A stretch of DNA of 47,886 nucleotides from Oscillospiraceae bacterium (GTDB taxonomy: Bacteria > Bacillota > Clostridia > Oscillospirales > Ruminococcaceae): the NCBI GenBank assembly GCA_017399765.1, contig JAFQBH010000035.1:1-47886 (forward strand), written 5' to 3'. The notes under the pieces are model-generated. The model was not told where the DNA came from and did not search any database. It saw only the letters and a program-made list of their open reading frames with translations. Position numbers and translations under genes: made by a program. Shown here piece by piece: positions 31,245-40,313 of this stretch. Each line of letters begins with the position of its first letter. Position 1 is the stretch's first letter.

Positions 31245-32126
31245 TTATCTTCTTTCTATAATTTTCTGGTTAAGGATTTCGTAAAATCCACGTCCTGACA
31301 AGTTAATAAACTTTACAGATTTTTCAGAGCATTTTACTGTAAGCTTTTCATCTTTATTAAGGGCAAAGACTCTTTCTCCGTCAACAACAACATCAAGTTC
31401 CTTTTCGCCGCAAACAAGAGAAGAACCGACGGTGATAATTTTTTCCGGGGAAAAAACAACCGAACAGGAAATCAAAGAATGCGGACAAACAGGTGTCATT
31501 ATTATTGCATTAAGGTTTGTATCAAGCACAGGACCGCCGGCAGACATGGAATATGCCGTTGAACCGTCAGGTGTGGAAAGAACGATTCCGTCGGCTCTGT
31601 AACGGCAAACTTCGTGTCCGTTGCATTCAACAAAAAGTTCGGCGATTTTTCCGGGAACGGATTTGCTTACAAAAACATCGTTTATTGCAAGTGTTTTGTT
31701 CTCTCCGTTTTCAATTTCAAGAACAGTTCTTTTTTCGACCGGGCATCCGGTTTTGAAAAGCTTTTCAATTTCGGAAAGACTTTCTGCTTCAATGTCAGAA
31801 AGGAAACCGAGTCTTCCGGCATTTATTCCGATTATAGGTTTATCGTATTTGATTGCGTGCTTGGCTGCACGAAGAATGGTTCCGTCACCGCCGACGATGA
31901 AAACGATATCAACATCCCGAAGCACATTTTCCGGATCGGAAAAATTTACGCCGGAAACAGAAATACATTCCTGTGCTTTCGGAACCATATAAGTTTCGAT
32001 TTTATTTTTCAAAAGCAATTCAACAAGCTTTTTGGCGCAGGGAAAAACGTTTTCTCTGGTAAGGTTTGCAAAAACAAATGCTTTTGATTTACCTTTCCGA
32101 AGCTTGATTTTTTCTTCTTTTTTCAA
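31245..32126 (-). CDS. nadK: NAD kinase
   Basis: NadK phosphorylates NAD to NADP in the cytoplasm. The 293 residues have the GGDGT motif in VGGDGTILRAAKH, GINAGRLGFLSDIE and the substrate loop STPDGSTAYSMSAGG. The start is TTG with AAAGGAGG 9 bases upstream. The first 15 residues (KKEEKIKLRKGKSK) are more basic than usual; an internal start is possible but no other ribosome site stands out. Confidence 0.96.
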   Translation of the reverse strand: MKKEEKIKLRKGKSKAFVFANLTRENVFPCAKKLVELLLKNKIETYMVPKAQECISVSGVNFSDPENVLRDVDIVFIVGGDGTILRAAKHAIKYDKPIIGINAGRLGFLSDIEAESLSEIEKLFKTGCPVEKRTVLEIENGENKTLAINDVFVSKSVPGKIAELFVECNGHEVCRYRADGIVLSTPDGSTAYSMSAGGPVLDTNLNAIIMTPVCPHSLISCSVVFSPEKIITVGSSLVCGEKELDVVVDGERVFALNKDEKLTVKCSEKSVKFINLSGRGFYEILNQKIIERR

Positions 32127-32147
32127 TCCGGAAAACCTCCTTTCGGT

Positions 32148-32954
32148 TTAATCGAGCTCGTTATGAGAAGATTCTACGAGAGCTTTTATTTCTTCGGAAG
32201 AAACGGAAAGTTCCGGTTCTTTTCTTGTCAGAACCATAAGATATTCTATGTTTCCCTGAGGTCCTTTGATAGGAGAAAACTCAAGACCTACAATGCCGAA
32301 ACCTGCGTTTTTTGCAAAACCGACGGCTCTTTCGAGAACTTCCATATGAGTTGCCGGGTCACGGACAACGCCGTGTTTTCCGACTTTGTCTTTTCCAGCT
32401 TCAAACTGAGGTTTTACAAGACAAACCATCATTGCTTCGTCGGAAAGGAACGGAACAAGAACAGGAATTACAAGTCCGAGAGAAATAAAAGAAACATCAA
32501 CGCTTACAAAATCAACGATATCTGGAACCTGTTCGTTTGTGATATAACGGACGTTAGTGCGTTCAAGGTTAACAACTCTTTCGTCCTGGCGGAGCTTCCA
32601 TGCAAGCTGACCGTAGCCGACGTCAATGGAATAAACTTTTGTTGCGCCTTTTTGGAGCATACAGTCGGTAAATCCGCCGGTGGAAGCGCCGACATCCATA
32701 CAGATTTTATTATCAAGTTTGAAACCGTAAAGTTCCATTGCTTTTTCAAGTTTAAGTCCGCCGCGGCTTACGTAAGCAAGTTTTTCGCCGCGAAATTCGA
32801 TTTTATCTTCAGATGTAACGGATTCACCTGCTTTATCGGCTTTCTGGTTGTTGACGTAAACCTGTCCTGCCATAATTGCCGCTTTGGCCTGTTCGCGGCT
32901 CTGAATTATTCCTCTTGCAACAAGTTCTGCGTCAAGACGCTGTTTTTCGCTCAT
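32148..32954 (-). CDS. tlyA: TlyA-family rRNA 2'-O-methyltransferase
   Basis: A 268-residue protein with an N-terminal S4 domain (RLDAELVARGIIQSREQAKA) and an FtsJ-like methyltransferase domain whose SAM loop is MDVGASTGGFTDC near residue 90. TlyA methylates ribose 2'-OH of cytidines in rRNA; older databases call it hemolysin A. It overlaps dxs by 4 bases and is 21 bases before nadK. No deviation is seen. Confidence 0.95.
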   Translation of the reverse strand: MSEKQRLDAELVARGIIQSREQAKAAIMAGQVYVNNQKADKAGESVTSEDKIEFRGEKLAYVSRGGLKLEKAMELYGFKLDNKICMDVGASTGGFTDCMLQKGATKVYSIDVGYGQLAWKLRQDERVVNLERTNVRYITNEQVPDIVDFVSVDVSFISLGLVIPVLVPFLSDEAMMVCLVKPQFEAGKDKVGKHGVVRDPATHMEVLERAVGFAKNAGFGIVGLEFSPIKGPQGNIEYLMVLTRKEPELSVSSEEIKALVESSHNELD

Positions 32955-34783
32955 TTCAAAGCCTCCTTAACGGCATTTATCATAGCTTCACGGTCAAGAC
33001 CATGAAGCTTCATTGCATTTTTAACTTCCATATGCGGAACAAATCCAGAGACACAGTGGATTTTGTAATTTCCATCATAACCGGATTTTAAAAGCAAATT
33101 TCCGAAATGTTCGGCAATGCTTCCGTTTTCAACAGATTCTTCGAAGAAGAAAACGTTTTTATATTTTTTTACGATTTCGATCATTTCATGCTCAAGAGGA
33201 AAGATCTTTCCGATTTTGAGCACGGAAGATTCGGTTTCTTCTGCGGCAAAAGATGCTTCGACAAAAAGTCTGCCGTATGCGATAATGATACAATCGTTTT
33301 TGCCTTCAAAAAAATCAAAATCTTCGTAATTTTTAAAGAACTTTTCAGGAATTGTTTTTTCAAAATCCCGAGGATACCTTACAGCCTGAACTCCTTTGGC
33401 AGAAAAAGCATTTTTCATATCTTTTTCGAGTTCTTTGTAATCTGCAGGTGAATAAATTGTAACTCCGGGGATTGTTGTAAGGATCGGAACATCGAAAGTT
33501 CCCTGATGTGTTTCACCGTCACCGCCGACAATTCCGGCACGGTCTATACCCAAAACAACATGTTTCGGTTCGATTGAAGCATCATGAAGAATCTGGTCAT
33601 AAGCGCGCTGAAGAAAAGTTGAATAGACCGAAAAAACCGGTTTCATTCCGCCCGCTGCAAGTCCGGCTGCAAAAGTCATTGCATGTTCTTCAGCAATTCC
33701 GACATCAAAAAAGCGTTCGGGATATTTTTTGGAAAACTCTTTTAAACCGGTTCCGTCGGTCATTGCTGCTGTAATTGCACAGATTTTGTCATCTTTTTCC
33801 GCAAGTTCGCAGAGTATATTGCCGAAAGCGGAAGAAAAAGAATATTTGCTTTCATTCTTCAGCTCACCGCTTTCTTTATAAAAAGGAGCGACACCATGGA
33901 ATTTTGAAGGATTTTTTTCCGCAGGATCATACCCCCTGCCCTTTACTGTATTTATGTGAACAAGAACAGGTTTTTTTATCTGTTTAGCGCGGCGGAAAGT
34001 TCTTATGAGCACGGCAATATCGTGTCCGTCTGCGGGACCCAGATATGTGAAACCAAAATGCTCAAAAGTGTTGCTGGAATAAAAAACATCTTTAAAAAAA
34101 GTTTTTATTGAGCGAAGGATTCCGAAAATACTTTTGCCGATGAAAGGAATTTTAAGCAAAGTATGTTCAAGAGCATCTTTAAAATGAAAATATCCTTCTC
34201 TTGAACGAATGTCTGCAAGATATTTTGCCATAGCTCCGACATTCGGAGAAATGCTCATTTCATTATCGTTGAGTACAACGACAAGGTTAGTCCTGCTTCT
34301 TCCGGCATTGTTCATTGCTTCAAAAATCATTCCGCCGGAACAGGCTCCGTCGCCGACTACCGCAACAACAGACTTTTCACTTCCGGAAATTTTTTTGGCT
34401 TCGGCAATACCCAAAGCGGCGGAAATTGAAGTGCTCGCGTGTCCCGCAACAAAAAGATCGTGTTCGCTTTCTGAAGATTTTGGAAATCCGGAAAGACCGC
34501 CTTCGGTGCGGATTCCTGTTATATCTCTTCCGGTAAGAATTTTGTGAGCATAGCACTGGTGTCCAACGTCCCAAATTATAGGTTCATCAGGAGAATCAAA
34601 AACATAGTGAAGCGCAACGGTGAGTTCAACGGCTCCGAGATTGGAAGCAAGATGTCCGCCGGTTTCGGAAACTTTTTCAATGATTTCATCACGAAGTTCA
34701 TCACAAAGTCCGCAAAGCTGTTCAATATTCAGTTTTTTGATATCGCTTACGCATTTGATTTTGTTAAGAATATCGTGTTCCAT
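32951..34783 (-). CDS. dxs: 1-deoxy-D-xylulose-5-phosphate synthase
   Basis: Dxs makes DXP from pyruvate and glyceraldehyde 3-phosphate, the entry to the MEP isoprenoid pathway. The 610 residues have the thiamine-diphosphate motif GDGACSGGMIFEAMNNAG...LNDNEMSI, the catalytic Glu in DVGIAEEHAMTFAAG, and DRAGIVGGDGETHQG. It follows ispA, which uses the pathway's products. Two TGAGCACG words fall in it, both read as Val-Leu codons. Confidence 0.97.
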   Translation of the reverse strand: MEHDILNKIKCVSDIKKLNIEQLCGLCDELRDEIIEKVSETGGHLASNLGAVELTVALHYVFDSPDEPIIWDVGHQCYAHKILTGRDITGIRTEGGLSGFPKSSESEHDLFVAGHASTSISAALGIAEAKKISGSEKSVVAVVGDGACSGGMIFEAMNNAGRSRTNLVVVLNDNEMSISPNVGAMAKYLADIRSREGYFHFKDALEHTLLKIPFIGKSIFGILRSIKTFFKDVFYSSNTFEHFGFTYLGPADGHDIAVLIRTFRRAKQIKKPVLVHINTVKGRGYDPAEKNPSKFHGVAPFYKESGELKNESKYSFSSAFGNILCELAEKDDKICAITAAMTDGTGLKEFSKKYPERFFDVGIAEEHAMTFAAGLAAGGMKPVFSVYSTFLQRAYDQILHDASIEPKHVVLGIDRAGIVGGDGETHQGTFDVPILTTIPGVTIYSPADYKELEKDMKNAFSAKGVQAVRYPRDFEKTIPEKFFKNYEDFDFFEGKNDCIIIAYGRLFVEASFAAEETESSVLKIGKIFPLEHEMIEIVKKYKNVFFFEESVENGSIAEHFGNLLLKSGYDGNYKIHCVSGFVPHMEVKNAMKLHGLDREAMINAVKEALK

Positions 34784-34796
34784 TAAAAATCTCCGC

Positions 34797-35651
34797 TTAT
34801 TTCATTCTCTTGATAAGAAAATCAAGAAGTTCGTTAAAGTTCGAGGTTTCAAAACCATTTTCGGAAAGTTCCAAAAGATTTTTATTTGCCGAATCGATGT
34901 AAACCATTGCGTCTTTTCTTGCTTTTTCAAGACCGTGAACTTTAACATAGGAATTGAGTTCACAGGTTTCATAATTTCCGTCAAAATCGAGGATATCGTC
35001 GATTATCTGGAAAGCAAAACCAAAGTTTTCGGCATAATTTTCTGCAAGTTCACAAAGTTTTTCATCTGCTCCCGAGGCAAAACATCCCATGAGCACGGCA
35101 GCTTTTATAAGAGCGACGGTTTTTAATTTATGGATAAGACCAAGGGTTTTTCCGTCAACTTCTTTTTCTGCGGCTTCAAGGTCAAGAACCTGTCCGCCGA
35201 CCATTCCGCGGAAACCGGCAAGATCAGAAAGGACATTTATCGCTTTTATAGCTCTTTCGGGGTGATTTTTTGCGGATGAGCTTTTGGAAATTGCACAGAA
35301 AGCATGGGTCAGAAGCGCATCTCCGGCAAGAAGCGCGTTTGCTTCGCCGAAAGCGATATGACAGGAAGGTTTTCCTCTTCTGATATCATCATCATCCATG
35401 CACGGAAGATCATCATGTATAAGCGAGTATGCCTGGATACATTCAACAGCAACGGCATATGGCATTGTTTCATCGAAATCGCATCCGAACATTTTTGCAA
35501 ATTCAAGGGTGAGAATTCCGCGAAGGCGTTTTCCGCCAAGAGCGGAATAACGCATGGCTTCGACTATCAATTTATAATCAGAAGATTCGGAAAAAAGTTC
35601 CGTGCTCATTGCGGAATCTATTAAATTTTTATCATCGATAAGAAAAGACAT
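34797..35651 (-). CDS. ispA: Polyprenyl (farnesyl/geranyl) diphosphate synthase
   Basis: A 284-residue short-chain prenyltransferase with the first Asp-rich motif LIHDDLPCMDDDDIRRG and the second DDILD. The GGKRLRGIL substrate motif is intact. ATG 35651 has GGAGGATATA just upstream; an in-frame start 29 codons earlier runs into xseB and is rejected. The gene lies between xseB and dxs, the usual clostridial arrangement. Product chain length (C10, C15 or C20) cannot be fixed by eye. Confidence 0.95.
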   Translation of the reverse strand: MSFLIDDKNLIDSAMSTELFSESSDYKLIVEAMRYSALGGKRLRGILTLEFAKMFGCDFDETMPYAVAVECIQAYSLIHDDLPCMDDDDIRRGKPSCHIAFGEANALLAGDALLTHAFCAISKSSSAKNHPERAIKAINVLSDLAGFRGMVGGQVLDLEAAEKEVDGKTLGLIHKLKTVALIKAAVLMGCFASGADEKLCELAENYAENFGFAFQIIDDILDFDGNYETCELNSYVKVHGLEKARKDAMVYIDSANKNLLELSENGFETSNFNELLDFLIKRMK

Positions 35652-35664
35652 TATATCCTCCGCT

Positions 35665-35853
35665 TCAGTCAATTTCAACTTTTTCAATCTCAAGTTTAGC
35701 TTCGTCAAGCTTTTTTTGACAAAGTTTACTGAGTTCAAGACCTTCCTTGAATAATTTTATTGAATCATCAAGAGAAATTTCTTTGGATTCAAGTTTTTCG
35801 TTGATTTCGGCAAGTCTTTCGAGAGCTTCTTCAAACTTAATTTCTTTTTTCAA
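35665..35853 (-). CDS. xseB: Exodeoxyribonuclease VII small subunit
   Basis: A 62-residue helical protein with the XseB pattern FEEALERLAEINEKLESKEISLDDSIKLF followed by ELSKLCQKKL. It binds XseA in a multi-subunit nuclease that degrades single-stranded DNA. It overlaps xseA by 4 bases and ends 13 bases before ispA. Confidence 0.96.
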   Translation of the reverse strand: MKKEIKFEEALERLAEINEKLESKEISLDDSIKLFKEGLELSKLCQKKLDEAKLEIEKVEID

Positions 35854-37070
35854 AACGAAGGTCCTCCTTCTTCTTTTTCAGTAACGGTTGCTTTGAGCAC
35901 GCCGTCGAGAAAATGGATTTTTAATGTGTCGCCGGTAAAAACTTCCGAAACAGAAGTAATCTGCTTATTATCTTTTTCAATTCGGCAACCAGATTTTGCA
36001 AGAATTTTTGCGGGATTATTGCAATCAAGTTTTGCAAGAGCAAGAGAAAATCTCGCTTCCTTGTTTAAAAGCAGATTTTTATATAAGAATTCTCTTTTTT
36101 CAGAGATAAAATCGAGCTTGTTTTGGTGTTTTGAAAGAAAATTATCTGTAAAGTTCTTTGACTTAACATTTGTGAATTTTGAGAGCAAATCCGCATATTT
36201 ATCACATTTTCTTTCGATATAATCACGCATCCATTCAATATTATCATCGAATGACTGCCGGAGCGCATTTATATCTGGACTTGAAAGTTCGGCAGCTGCT
36301 GAAGGAGTTGGCGCTCTTAAATCTGAAACAAAATCGCATATTGAAAAATCGGTTTCATGCCCGACTGCCGAAATTACAGGTGTTTTGCAGGCAAAAATTT
36401 CTCTTGCAAGGGTTTCATCGTTAAAAGCGGAAAGGTCTTCGGAACTTCCTCCTCCTCTTCCGATAATTATTACGTCGGGTTTTATAACTTTGTCCTGTTT
36501 AACGAGCGCGGAAATGAGCTGCTTTGGCGAATCTTCACCTTGGACCGAAACCGGAGTGAGCACGATTTTTGCAACGGGCCATCTTCTTGTGAGCACGTTT
36601 GTGATATCCTGAATTGCGGCGCCGCTTCCGGAAGTAATAACGCCGATTTTTTCAGGAAATTGAGGAATGTTTTTTTTATATTTTTCATCAAAAAGGCCTT
36701 CTGCTTCAAGTTTAGCTTTAAGCTGTTCAAAAGCAAGGTGTTTTGCTCCAAGACCTTCCGGCTGGATATCATAAACATAGAGCTGGCATGAGCACGCTTT
36801 TTGATAAACGGAAAGATCACAGCGTACAATAACGGACATTCCGTTTTCAGGCACAAAACGAATTCTTTCGGCATAACTGCGGAACATAACGCAGTTTATT
36901 TCTGCACCTGAATCTTTAAGAGAAAAATAATAGTGTCCGGAATAAAAGTTTGCTTTAAAATCGGTTATTTCACCTTTGATATATATTCCGGAAAGTTTTT
37001 TGTTTTCATCAATATATGATTTCAAATAGGCGGTTATCTGCGTTACGGTCAAAATATTGAATCCTGCCAC
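35850..37070 (-). CDS. xseA: Exodeoxyribonuclease VII large subunit
   Basis: The 406 residues start with an OB-fold domain (ILTVTQITAYLKSYIDEN) and contain the catalytic core with GVITSGSGAAIQDI, IIGRGGGSSEDLSAFNDE and AVGHETDFSICDFVSD, then a coiled coil and C-terminal segment. The start is GTG 37070, seven bases after GGAGG. An ATG at 37094 overlaps the upstream stop but has no ribosome site. Four TGAGCACG words are in this gene, in two codon frames. Confidence 0.95.
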   Translation of the reverse strand: MAGFNILTVTQITAYLKSYIDENKKLSGIYIKGEITDFKANFYSGHYYFSLKDSGAEINCVMFRSYAERIRFVPENGMSVIVRCDLSVYQKACSCQLYVYDIQPEGLGAKHLAFEQLKAKLEAEGLFDEKYKKNIPQFPEKIGVITSGSGAAIQDITNVLTRRWPVAKIVLTPVSVQGEDSPKQLISALVKQDKVIKPDVIIIGRGGGSSEDLSAFNDETLAREIFACKTPVISAVGHETDFSICDFVSDLRAPTPSAAAELSSPDINALRQSFDDNIEWMRDYIERKCDKYADLLSKFTNVKSKNFTDNFLSKHQNKLDFISEKREFLYKNLLLNKEARFSLALAKLDCNNPAKILAKSGCRIEKDNKQITSVSEVFTGDTLKIHFLDGVLKATVTEKEEGGPSF

Positions 37071-37090
37071 AGTACCACCTCCAATTAAAA

Positions 37091-38020
37091 TCATTTTTCT
37101 GCGGCAATAGAAGCAAGCACAGCTATTCCGGCCGCATTGTCGGAAGAAAACTCCGGCATCGCGAATATTCCGCCGTATTTTTCTTCGATTGTTTTTCGGA
37201 TTATTTTGTTTGACATAACTCCGCCGGCATAGATAAGCGGAAGTTTTCCGTATTCTGCAATCAAAGCATCGGTCATTCCGCAAAGAGCCGCTTCTATTGA
37301 TTTAAGGCAAAATAATGCGATATTTTCCCTTTTTTCACCGGAATCAAGCATTTTTCTGCATTTGTTTTCAATGCCGGAAAGACAGCATTCGTTACCTTTC
37401 ATAGTCGGCTTGATTTTAAAACTTGCAGTGCTCAAAAGAGCAAGTTCTTCAAGATATTTTCCTGCGGGAAAAGGAAGCCCGAGCATTACTCCTACTCGGT
37501 CAACGGCCTGTCCCGCTTTTAAATCGGCGGAACCGGCAACTTTTTCGCATTTTATTATGCGGTTTTCGTCCGGAGTTACCAAAAGCGCTTCGGTTGTTCC
37601 GCCGGAAAGATGGAACGCAATAAATTTTTCATTTATGAGGTCAAGTCTTCCTGCGGAAAAAAGCGCGGCGGCAATATGACCCTGCTGATGAGAAAATTCA
37701 TATCTCGGAGTTTTGAGCACAGAAGAAAGAGTTTTTGTAACCATATCGCCAACGAGGAAACAAGGCATATATGAACCCTCGATATCCCTTGGTCTTGTTG
37801 AAACTCCGATTGCTTCAATTTCATATCTGTTTCCGTCAATAAGGATTTCGACAATTTCTCCAAGCTGTTTTACATGGGCAAAAACCGCATCGGATTGGCG
37901 AAGACCCAATTCTCCTTCTCTTACCGGAAGAAGTTTTTTGCGTTGGATTATTTCATTTTTTTCGGGGTTATAAAGGGCCGCAGAAGTGGTGTAGTTGCTT
38001 GTGTCAATTCCAAGAAACAT
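37091..38020 (-). CDS. Kae1/TsaD-like protein (peptidase M22 family), divergent paralogue
   Basis: A 309-residue ASKHA-fold protein related to TsaD. It keeps the N-terminal GIDTSNYTTSAAL nucleotide loop, the metal-binding pair His111 and His115 in SHQQGHIAAAL, HLSGGTTEAL and the C-terminal YAGGVMSNKII. It differs from canonical TsaD in the region usually reading GPGLxGxL (here STRPRDIEGSYMPC) and is about 30 residues shorter. So it may not be the t6A synthase of this cell; another copy may exist elsewhere. Position between nusB and xseA is common in Clostridia. Start and nusB stop share a base (TAATG). Confidence 0.8.
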   Translation of the reverse strand: MFLGIDTSNYTTSAALYNPEKNEIIQRKKLLPVREGELGLRQSDAVFAHVKQLGEIVEILIDGNRYEIEAIGVSTRPRDIEGSYMPCFLVGDMVTKTLSSVLKTPRYEFSHQQGHIAAALFSAGRLDLINEKFIAFHLSGGTTEALLVTPDENRIIKCEKVAGSADLKAGQAVDRVGVMLGLPFPAGKYLEELALLSTASFKIKPTMKGNECCLSGIENKCRKMLDSGEKRENIALFCLKSIEAALCGMTDALIAEYGKLPLIYAGGVMSNKIIRKTIEEKYGGIFAMPEFSSDNAAGIAVLASIAAEK

Positions 38021-38439
38021 TATTCTTTTTCGCCTTCAACTTTGTTTTTATAAACGGCACCGAGAATTCCGTTTACAAAACCGGGGTCATCATCGCCGCA
38101 ATAAACTTTGGCAAGTTCAACCGCTTCGTTGATAGAAACGCTTGCGGGAACTTCTTCAGTAAAATAATAAATTTCGCAAACAGAAATTCTAAGAATGGCA
38201 AGAGTAGCTTTTGCCATTCTTCCCGGTTTCCAGTGGTTTGAGCATGAAGCAATAATCTGATCGATTTCATCGCGTTTTTCAATGGTGATTCTTGCAAGTT
38301 CCTTTGCGAACGAACCGTCCGGAAGAGAAAGATCTCTTCCCTCGGCAGCATTTTCAAGGATATAATCCAATCCTTCGCTGTGAAAACTGCTTTCAAAAAC
38401 AATTGCAAATGCGATTTCTCTGGCTTCTTTTCTGGTCAT
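38020..38439 (-). CDS. nusB: Transcription antitermination factor NusB
   Basis: NusB binds boxA RNA with S10 and helps rRNA antitermination. The 139-residue all-helical protein begins TRKEAREIAFAIVFES and ends with NEAVELAKVYCGDDDPGFVNGILGAV, as in the family. A TTGGAGGATT site precedes the ATG. The gene is the first of a long minus-strand unit and its leader contains a complete intrinsic terminator. The usual asp23 neighbour is missing. Confidence 0.96.
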   Translation of the reverse strand: MTRKEAREIAFAIVFESSFHSEGLDYILENAAEGRDLSLPDGSFAKELARITIEKRDEIDQIIASCSNHWKPGRMAKATLAILRISVCEIYYFTEEVPASVSINEAVELAKVYCGDDDPGFVNGILGAVYKNKVEGEKE

Positions 38440-38455
38440 TTTAACAATCCTCCAA

Positions 38456-38490
38456 TAAAAAACCTCCCCGATTTTTACCGAGGAGGGAAA
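38456..38490 (-). terminator. Intrinsic terminator in the nusB leader
   Basis: A 10-bp stem (38486-38477 with 38472-38463 on the minus strand, two G-T pairs) and a TTTT/AAAA loop are followed by TTTTTT. It stands between the promoter and the nusB ribosome site with no intervening gene, so it looks like an attenuator. Confidence 0.75.
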
Positions 38491-38530
38491 ACTCGCTTTA
38501 AATTTTCAAACAACATAAATTTATAAATTA

Positions 38531-38558
38531 ATTATACCACCATTTATTATATTTACAA
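38531..38558 (-). promoter_or_regulatory. Candidate promoter of the nusB operon
   Basis: TTGTAA (38558-38553, minus strand) and TATAAT (38536-38531), spacer 16. Confidence 0.65.
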
Positions 38559-38604
38559 TAGAAAACATGAAATTTATACAGAATTTTTATGAATATACAT
38601 TTTA

Positions 38605-38632
38605 AAAAGGACCGCACCGCGGTCCTTTTTGA
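38605..38632 (-). terminator. Terminator of the spoIIIA operon
   Basis: AAGGACCGC (38607-38615) pairs with GCGGTCCTT (38619-38627) with an A-rich side that becomes the T-run on the minus strand, seven bases after the spoIIIAH stop. Confidence 0.9.
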
Positions 38633-38638
38633 TCTATG

Positions 38639-39274
38639 TTATTGGGTTACTTCAACAATTGAAATATTTTCTACCGGAACAGAAGTTTCCTGAATAATTG
38701 CTTCTTTTATTACCGCGGCTTCTGTCGGAAGAAGGCCTTCGGTCTGAACCATTACATCTGCATAATCTCCTGAAATATAAACTATACAATCTTCAAATCC
38801 TTTAGCTTTTATAATTGTTTCAATTTTATTTTCAAGTTCCATGTTTTCGGCAATTTCGCCGGCCTTTTCAGCAAGAACCGAGACCTGTTCTGAATCGTCT
38901 TCTGCAACGCCATAAAGATTTTCAATTGTTGCAACAGCTTCATCTCTTGATTTTTGTCGTGAAACACGTGCTTCGCTGAAATATGCGGACACATCCGTTA
39001 TTTCTTCATTTGCATTTCCTTCAACAAGAATGGAATCACCGTAATTTTTTCCGGTATCAACAAAATCTTCTATATTGCCCGAGGCATAAAGATAATTGAT
39101 ATAAACAGCGCAGGAAAGCATCAATACCATTGAAGCAACGGCGATATGTTTCTTTTTAAGAGAAAAATTAAATTTTTTTGTTTTAAGATTTTTTATGAAA
39201 TCAAAAATTTTCTTTTTTTCTTTTTCCGGCTCAACCGGAAGTTCAACACTTTCATAATTGGTTATACTTGTCAT
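38639..39274 (-). CDS. spoIIIAH: Stage III sporulation protein AH
   Basis: A 211-residue protein with a cytoplasmic basic N-terminus, one transmembrane helix (about 45-65, IAVASMVLMLSCAVYINYL) and an extracytoplasmic YscJ/FliF-like domain that forms a ring with SpoIIQ between mother cell and forespore. The C-terminal VPVENISIVEVTQ and the EDCIVYISGDYADVMVQT segment fit the family. It is the last gene of the spoIIIA operon. Confidence 0.9.
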   Translation of the reverse strand: MTSITNYESVELPVEPEKEKKKIFDFIKNLKTKKFNFSLKKKHIAVASMVLMLSCAVYINYLYASGNIEDFVDTGKNYGDSILVEGNANEEITDVSAYFSEARVSRQKSRDEAVATIENLYGVAEDDSEQVSVLAEKAGEIAENMELENKIETIIKAKGFEDCIVYISGDYADVMVQTEGLLPTEAAVIKEAIIQETSVPVENISIVEVTQ

Positions 39275-39300
39275 TGCGGTTTATCCTCCTATAATATACA

Positions 39301-39837
39301 TTATGCCATTTCGGCAACGCTGACTTTGTTGGATGGTACATTTAACAGTGCACAAACAGCATCGATTATTTTTTCACAAACCAAAGGGTTGTTTCCGCCA
39401 TCGCAAACTATTAAAACTCCTCTTATTTTTGCTTTATATGTTTTTATCAAAAGCGGTTCTTCGCCGTTTTGACCTTCAATGATAACAAGTTCATATTCTG
39501 TATTTTCCTCGCTTTCATCATAATTTTCAGATGAGTTTTTTGCATAAAAATATTCATCCGAAGAATCTAAAGTTATTGTAACTTCGGTCCTTCCTGCTCC
39601 TTTTATTTGTGAAACAGCTTTTTCTATTCGTTTTTCAAGTTCATTTTCTTCATCAATGGTTTCGCTGACAGAATGATTTTTATAATAATGTTCTGCTTTG
39701 TTTTCCGGCAACAATTCAGACAGAAAAATCAGTAAAATACCGACACAGCCGCACACAAGAATAAGTTTTGATTTTTTGCTGTCATTTCCTCCAAAAAAAT
39801 TTTTTATTTTTAAATCAAGTTTTTTTATAATTTCCAT
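39301..39837 (-). CDS. spoIIIAG: Stage III sporulation protein AG
   Basis: A 178-residue membrane protein with one helix (about 25-43) and a C-terminal ring-building domain. GAGRTEVTITLDSSDEYFYA and IRGVLIVCDGGNNPLVCEKI are conserved in SpoIIIAG, which forms a large ring in the forespore engulfment complex. It starts one base after spoIIIAF ends. Confidence 0.95.
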   Translation of the reverse strand: MEIIKKLDLKIKNFFGGNDSKKSKLILVCGCVGILLIFLSELLPENKAEHYYKNHSVSETIDEENELEKRIEKAVSQIKGAGRTEVTITLDSSDEYFYAKNSSENYDESEENTEYELVIIEGQNGEEPLLIKTYKAKIRGVLIVCDGGNNPLVCEKIIDAVCALLNVPSNKVSVAEMA

Positions 39838-39838
39838 T

Positions 39839-40312
39839 TCAGTTATCCTCCGAAATTATAATTTCCGGTAATAAGCCAGTCTTTGCTTTTATAGTTTCTG
39901 CGAGTTTGTCGGCGTTTTCTGCGTGATTCAGTTTTAAAACGAATTTATCAATATCTATGCTTCCGTTCTCCAAAATATTAATTTTTATTAAAATATCTTT
40001 TATTTCAAGTCCTTCGTTTTTTATAATTTCTGTTGTATCTTCTTTGATTCTTTGCTCAATATACTCCAAAGAGTTTTTATTGAATTCGTTTTCTGAATCT
40101 TCTGTTATTAAATTATTATTTTTTATAAAATCAAAAATATTTTCCGTTAAATTATTTTCATAAATTGGTCCGGCAATAACACAAAGAAAAAACATACATA
40201 AAATCGTTTTGAATATTTTCTGGTTGCTTCCGGAAGGAAGCATCATGTTCAAAATACCGCCGATAACACTCGCAAAGCATAATGAAAAGGCCCATTCCCT
40301 GAAAAAATCCAT
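39839..40312 (-). CDS. spoIIIAF: Stage III sporulation protein AF
   Basis: A 157-residue protein with two N-terminal helices (about 8-26 and 33-48) and a soluble C-terminal domain with a ring-building-like fold. WAFSLCFASVIGGILNMMLP is the family start, and EYIEQRIKEDT and ILENGSIDIDKFVL are in the expected places. It belongs to the SpoIIIA-SpoIIQ channel apparatus. One base separates it from spoIIIAE. Confidence 0.9.
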   Translation of the reverse strand: MDFFREWAFSLCFASVIGGILNMMLPSGSNQKIFKTILCMFFLCVIAGPIYENNLTENIFDFIKNNNLITEDSENEFNKNSLEYIEQRIKEDTTEIIKNEGLEIKDILIKINILENGSIDIDKFVLKLNHAENADKLAETIKAKTGLLPEIIISEDN

Positions 40313-40313
40313 T

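Noticed and set aside
37071-37283. N-terminal extension of XseA.
   Set aside because: It overlaps the TsaD-like gene and lacks family similarity; GTG 37070 has GGAGG at proper distance.
38477-38518. Thirteen-codon leader peptide before nusB.
   Set aside because: No ribosome site and no run of regulatory codons, so it is noted only as a possibility.
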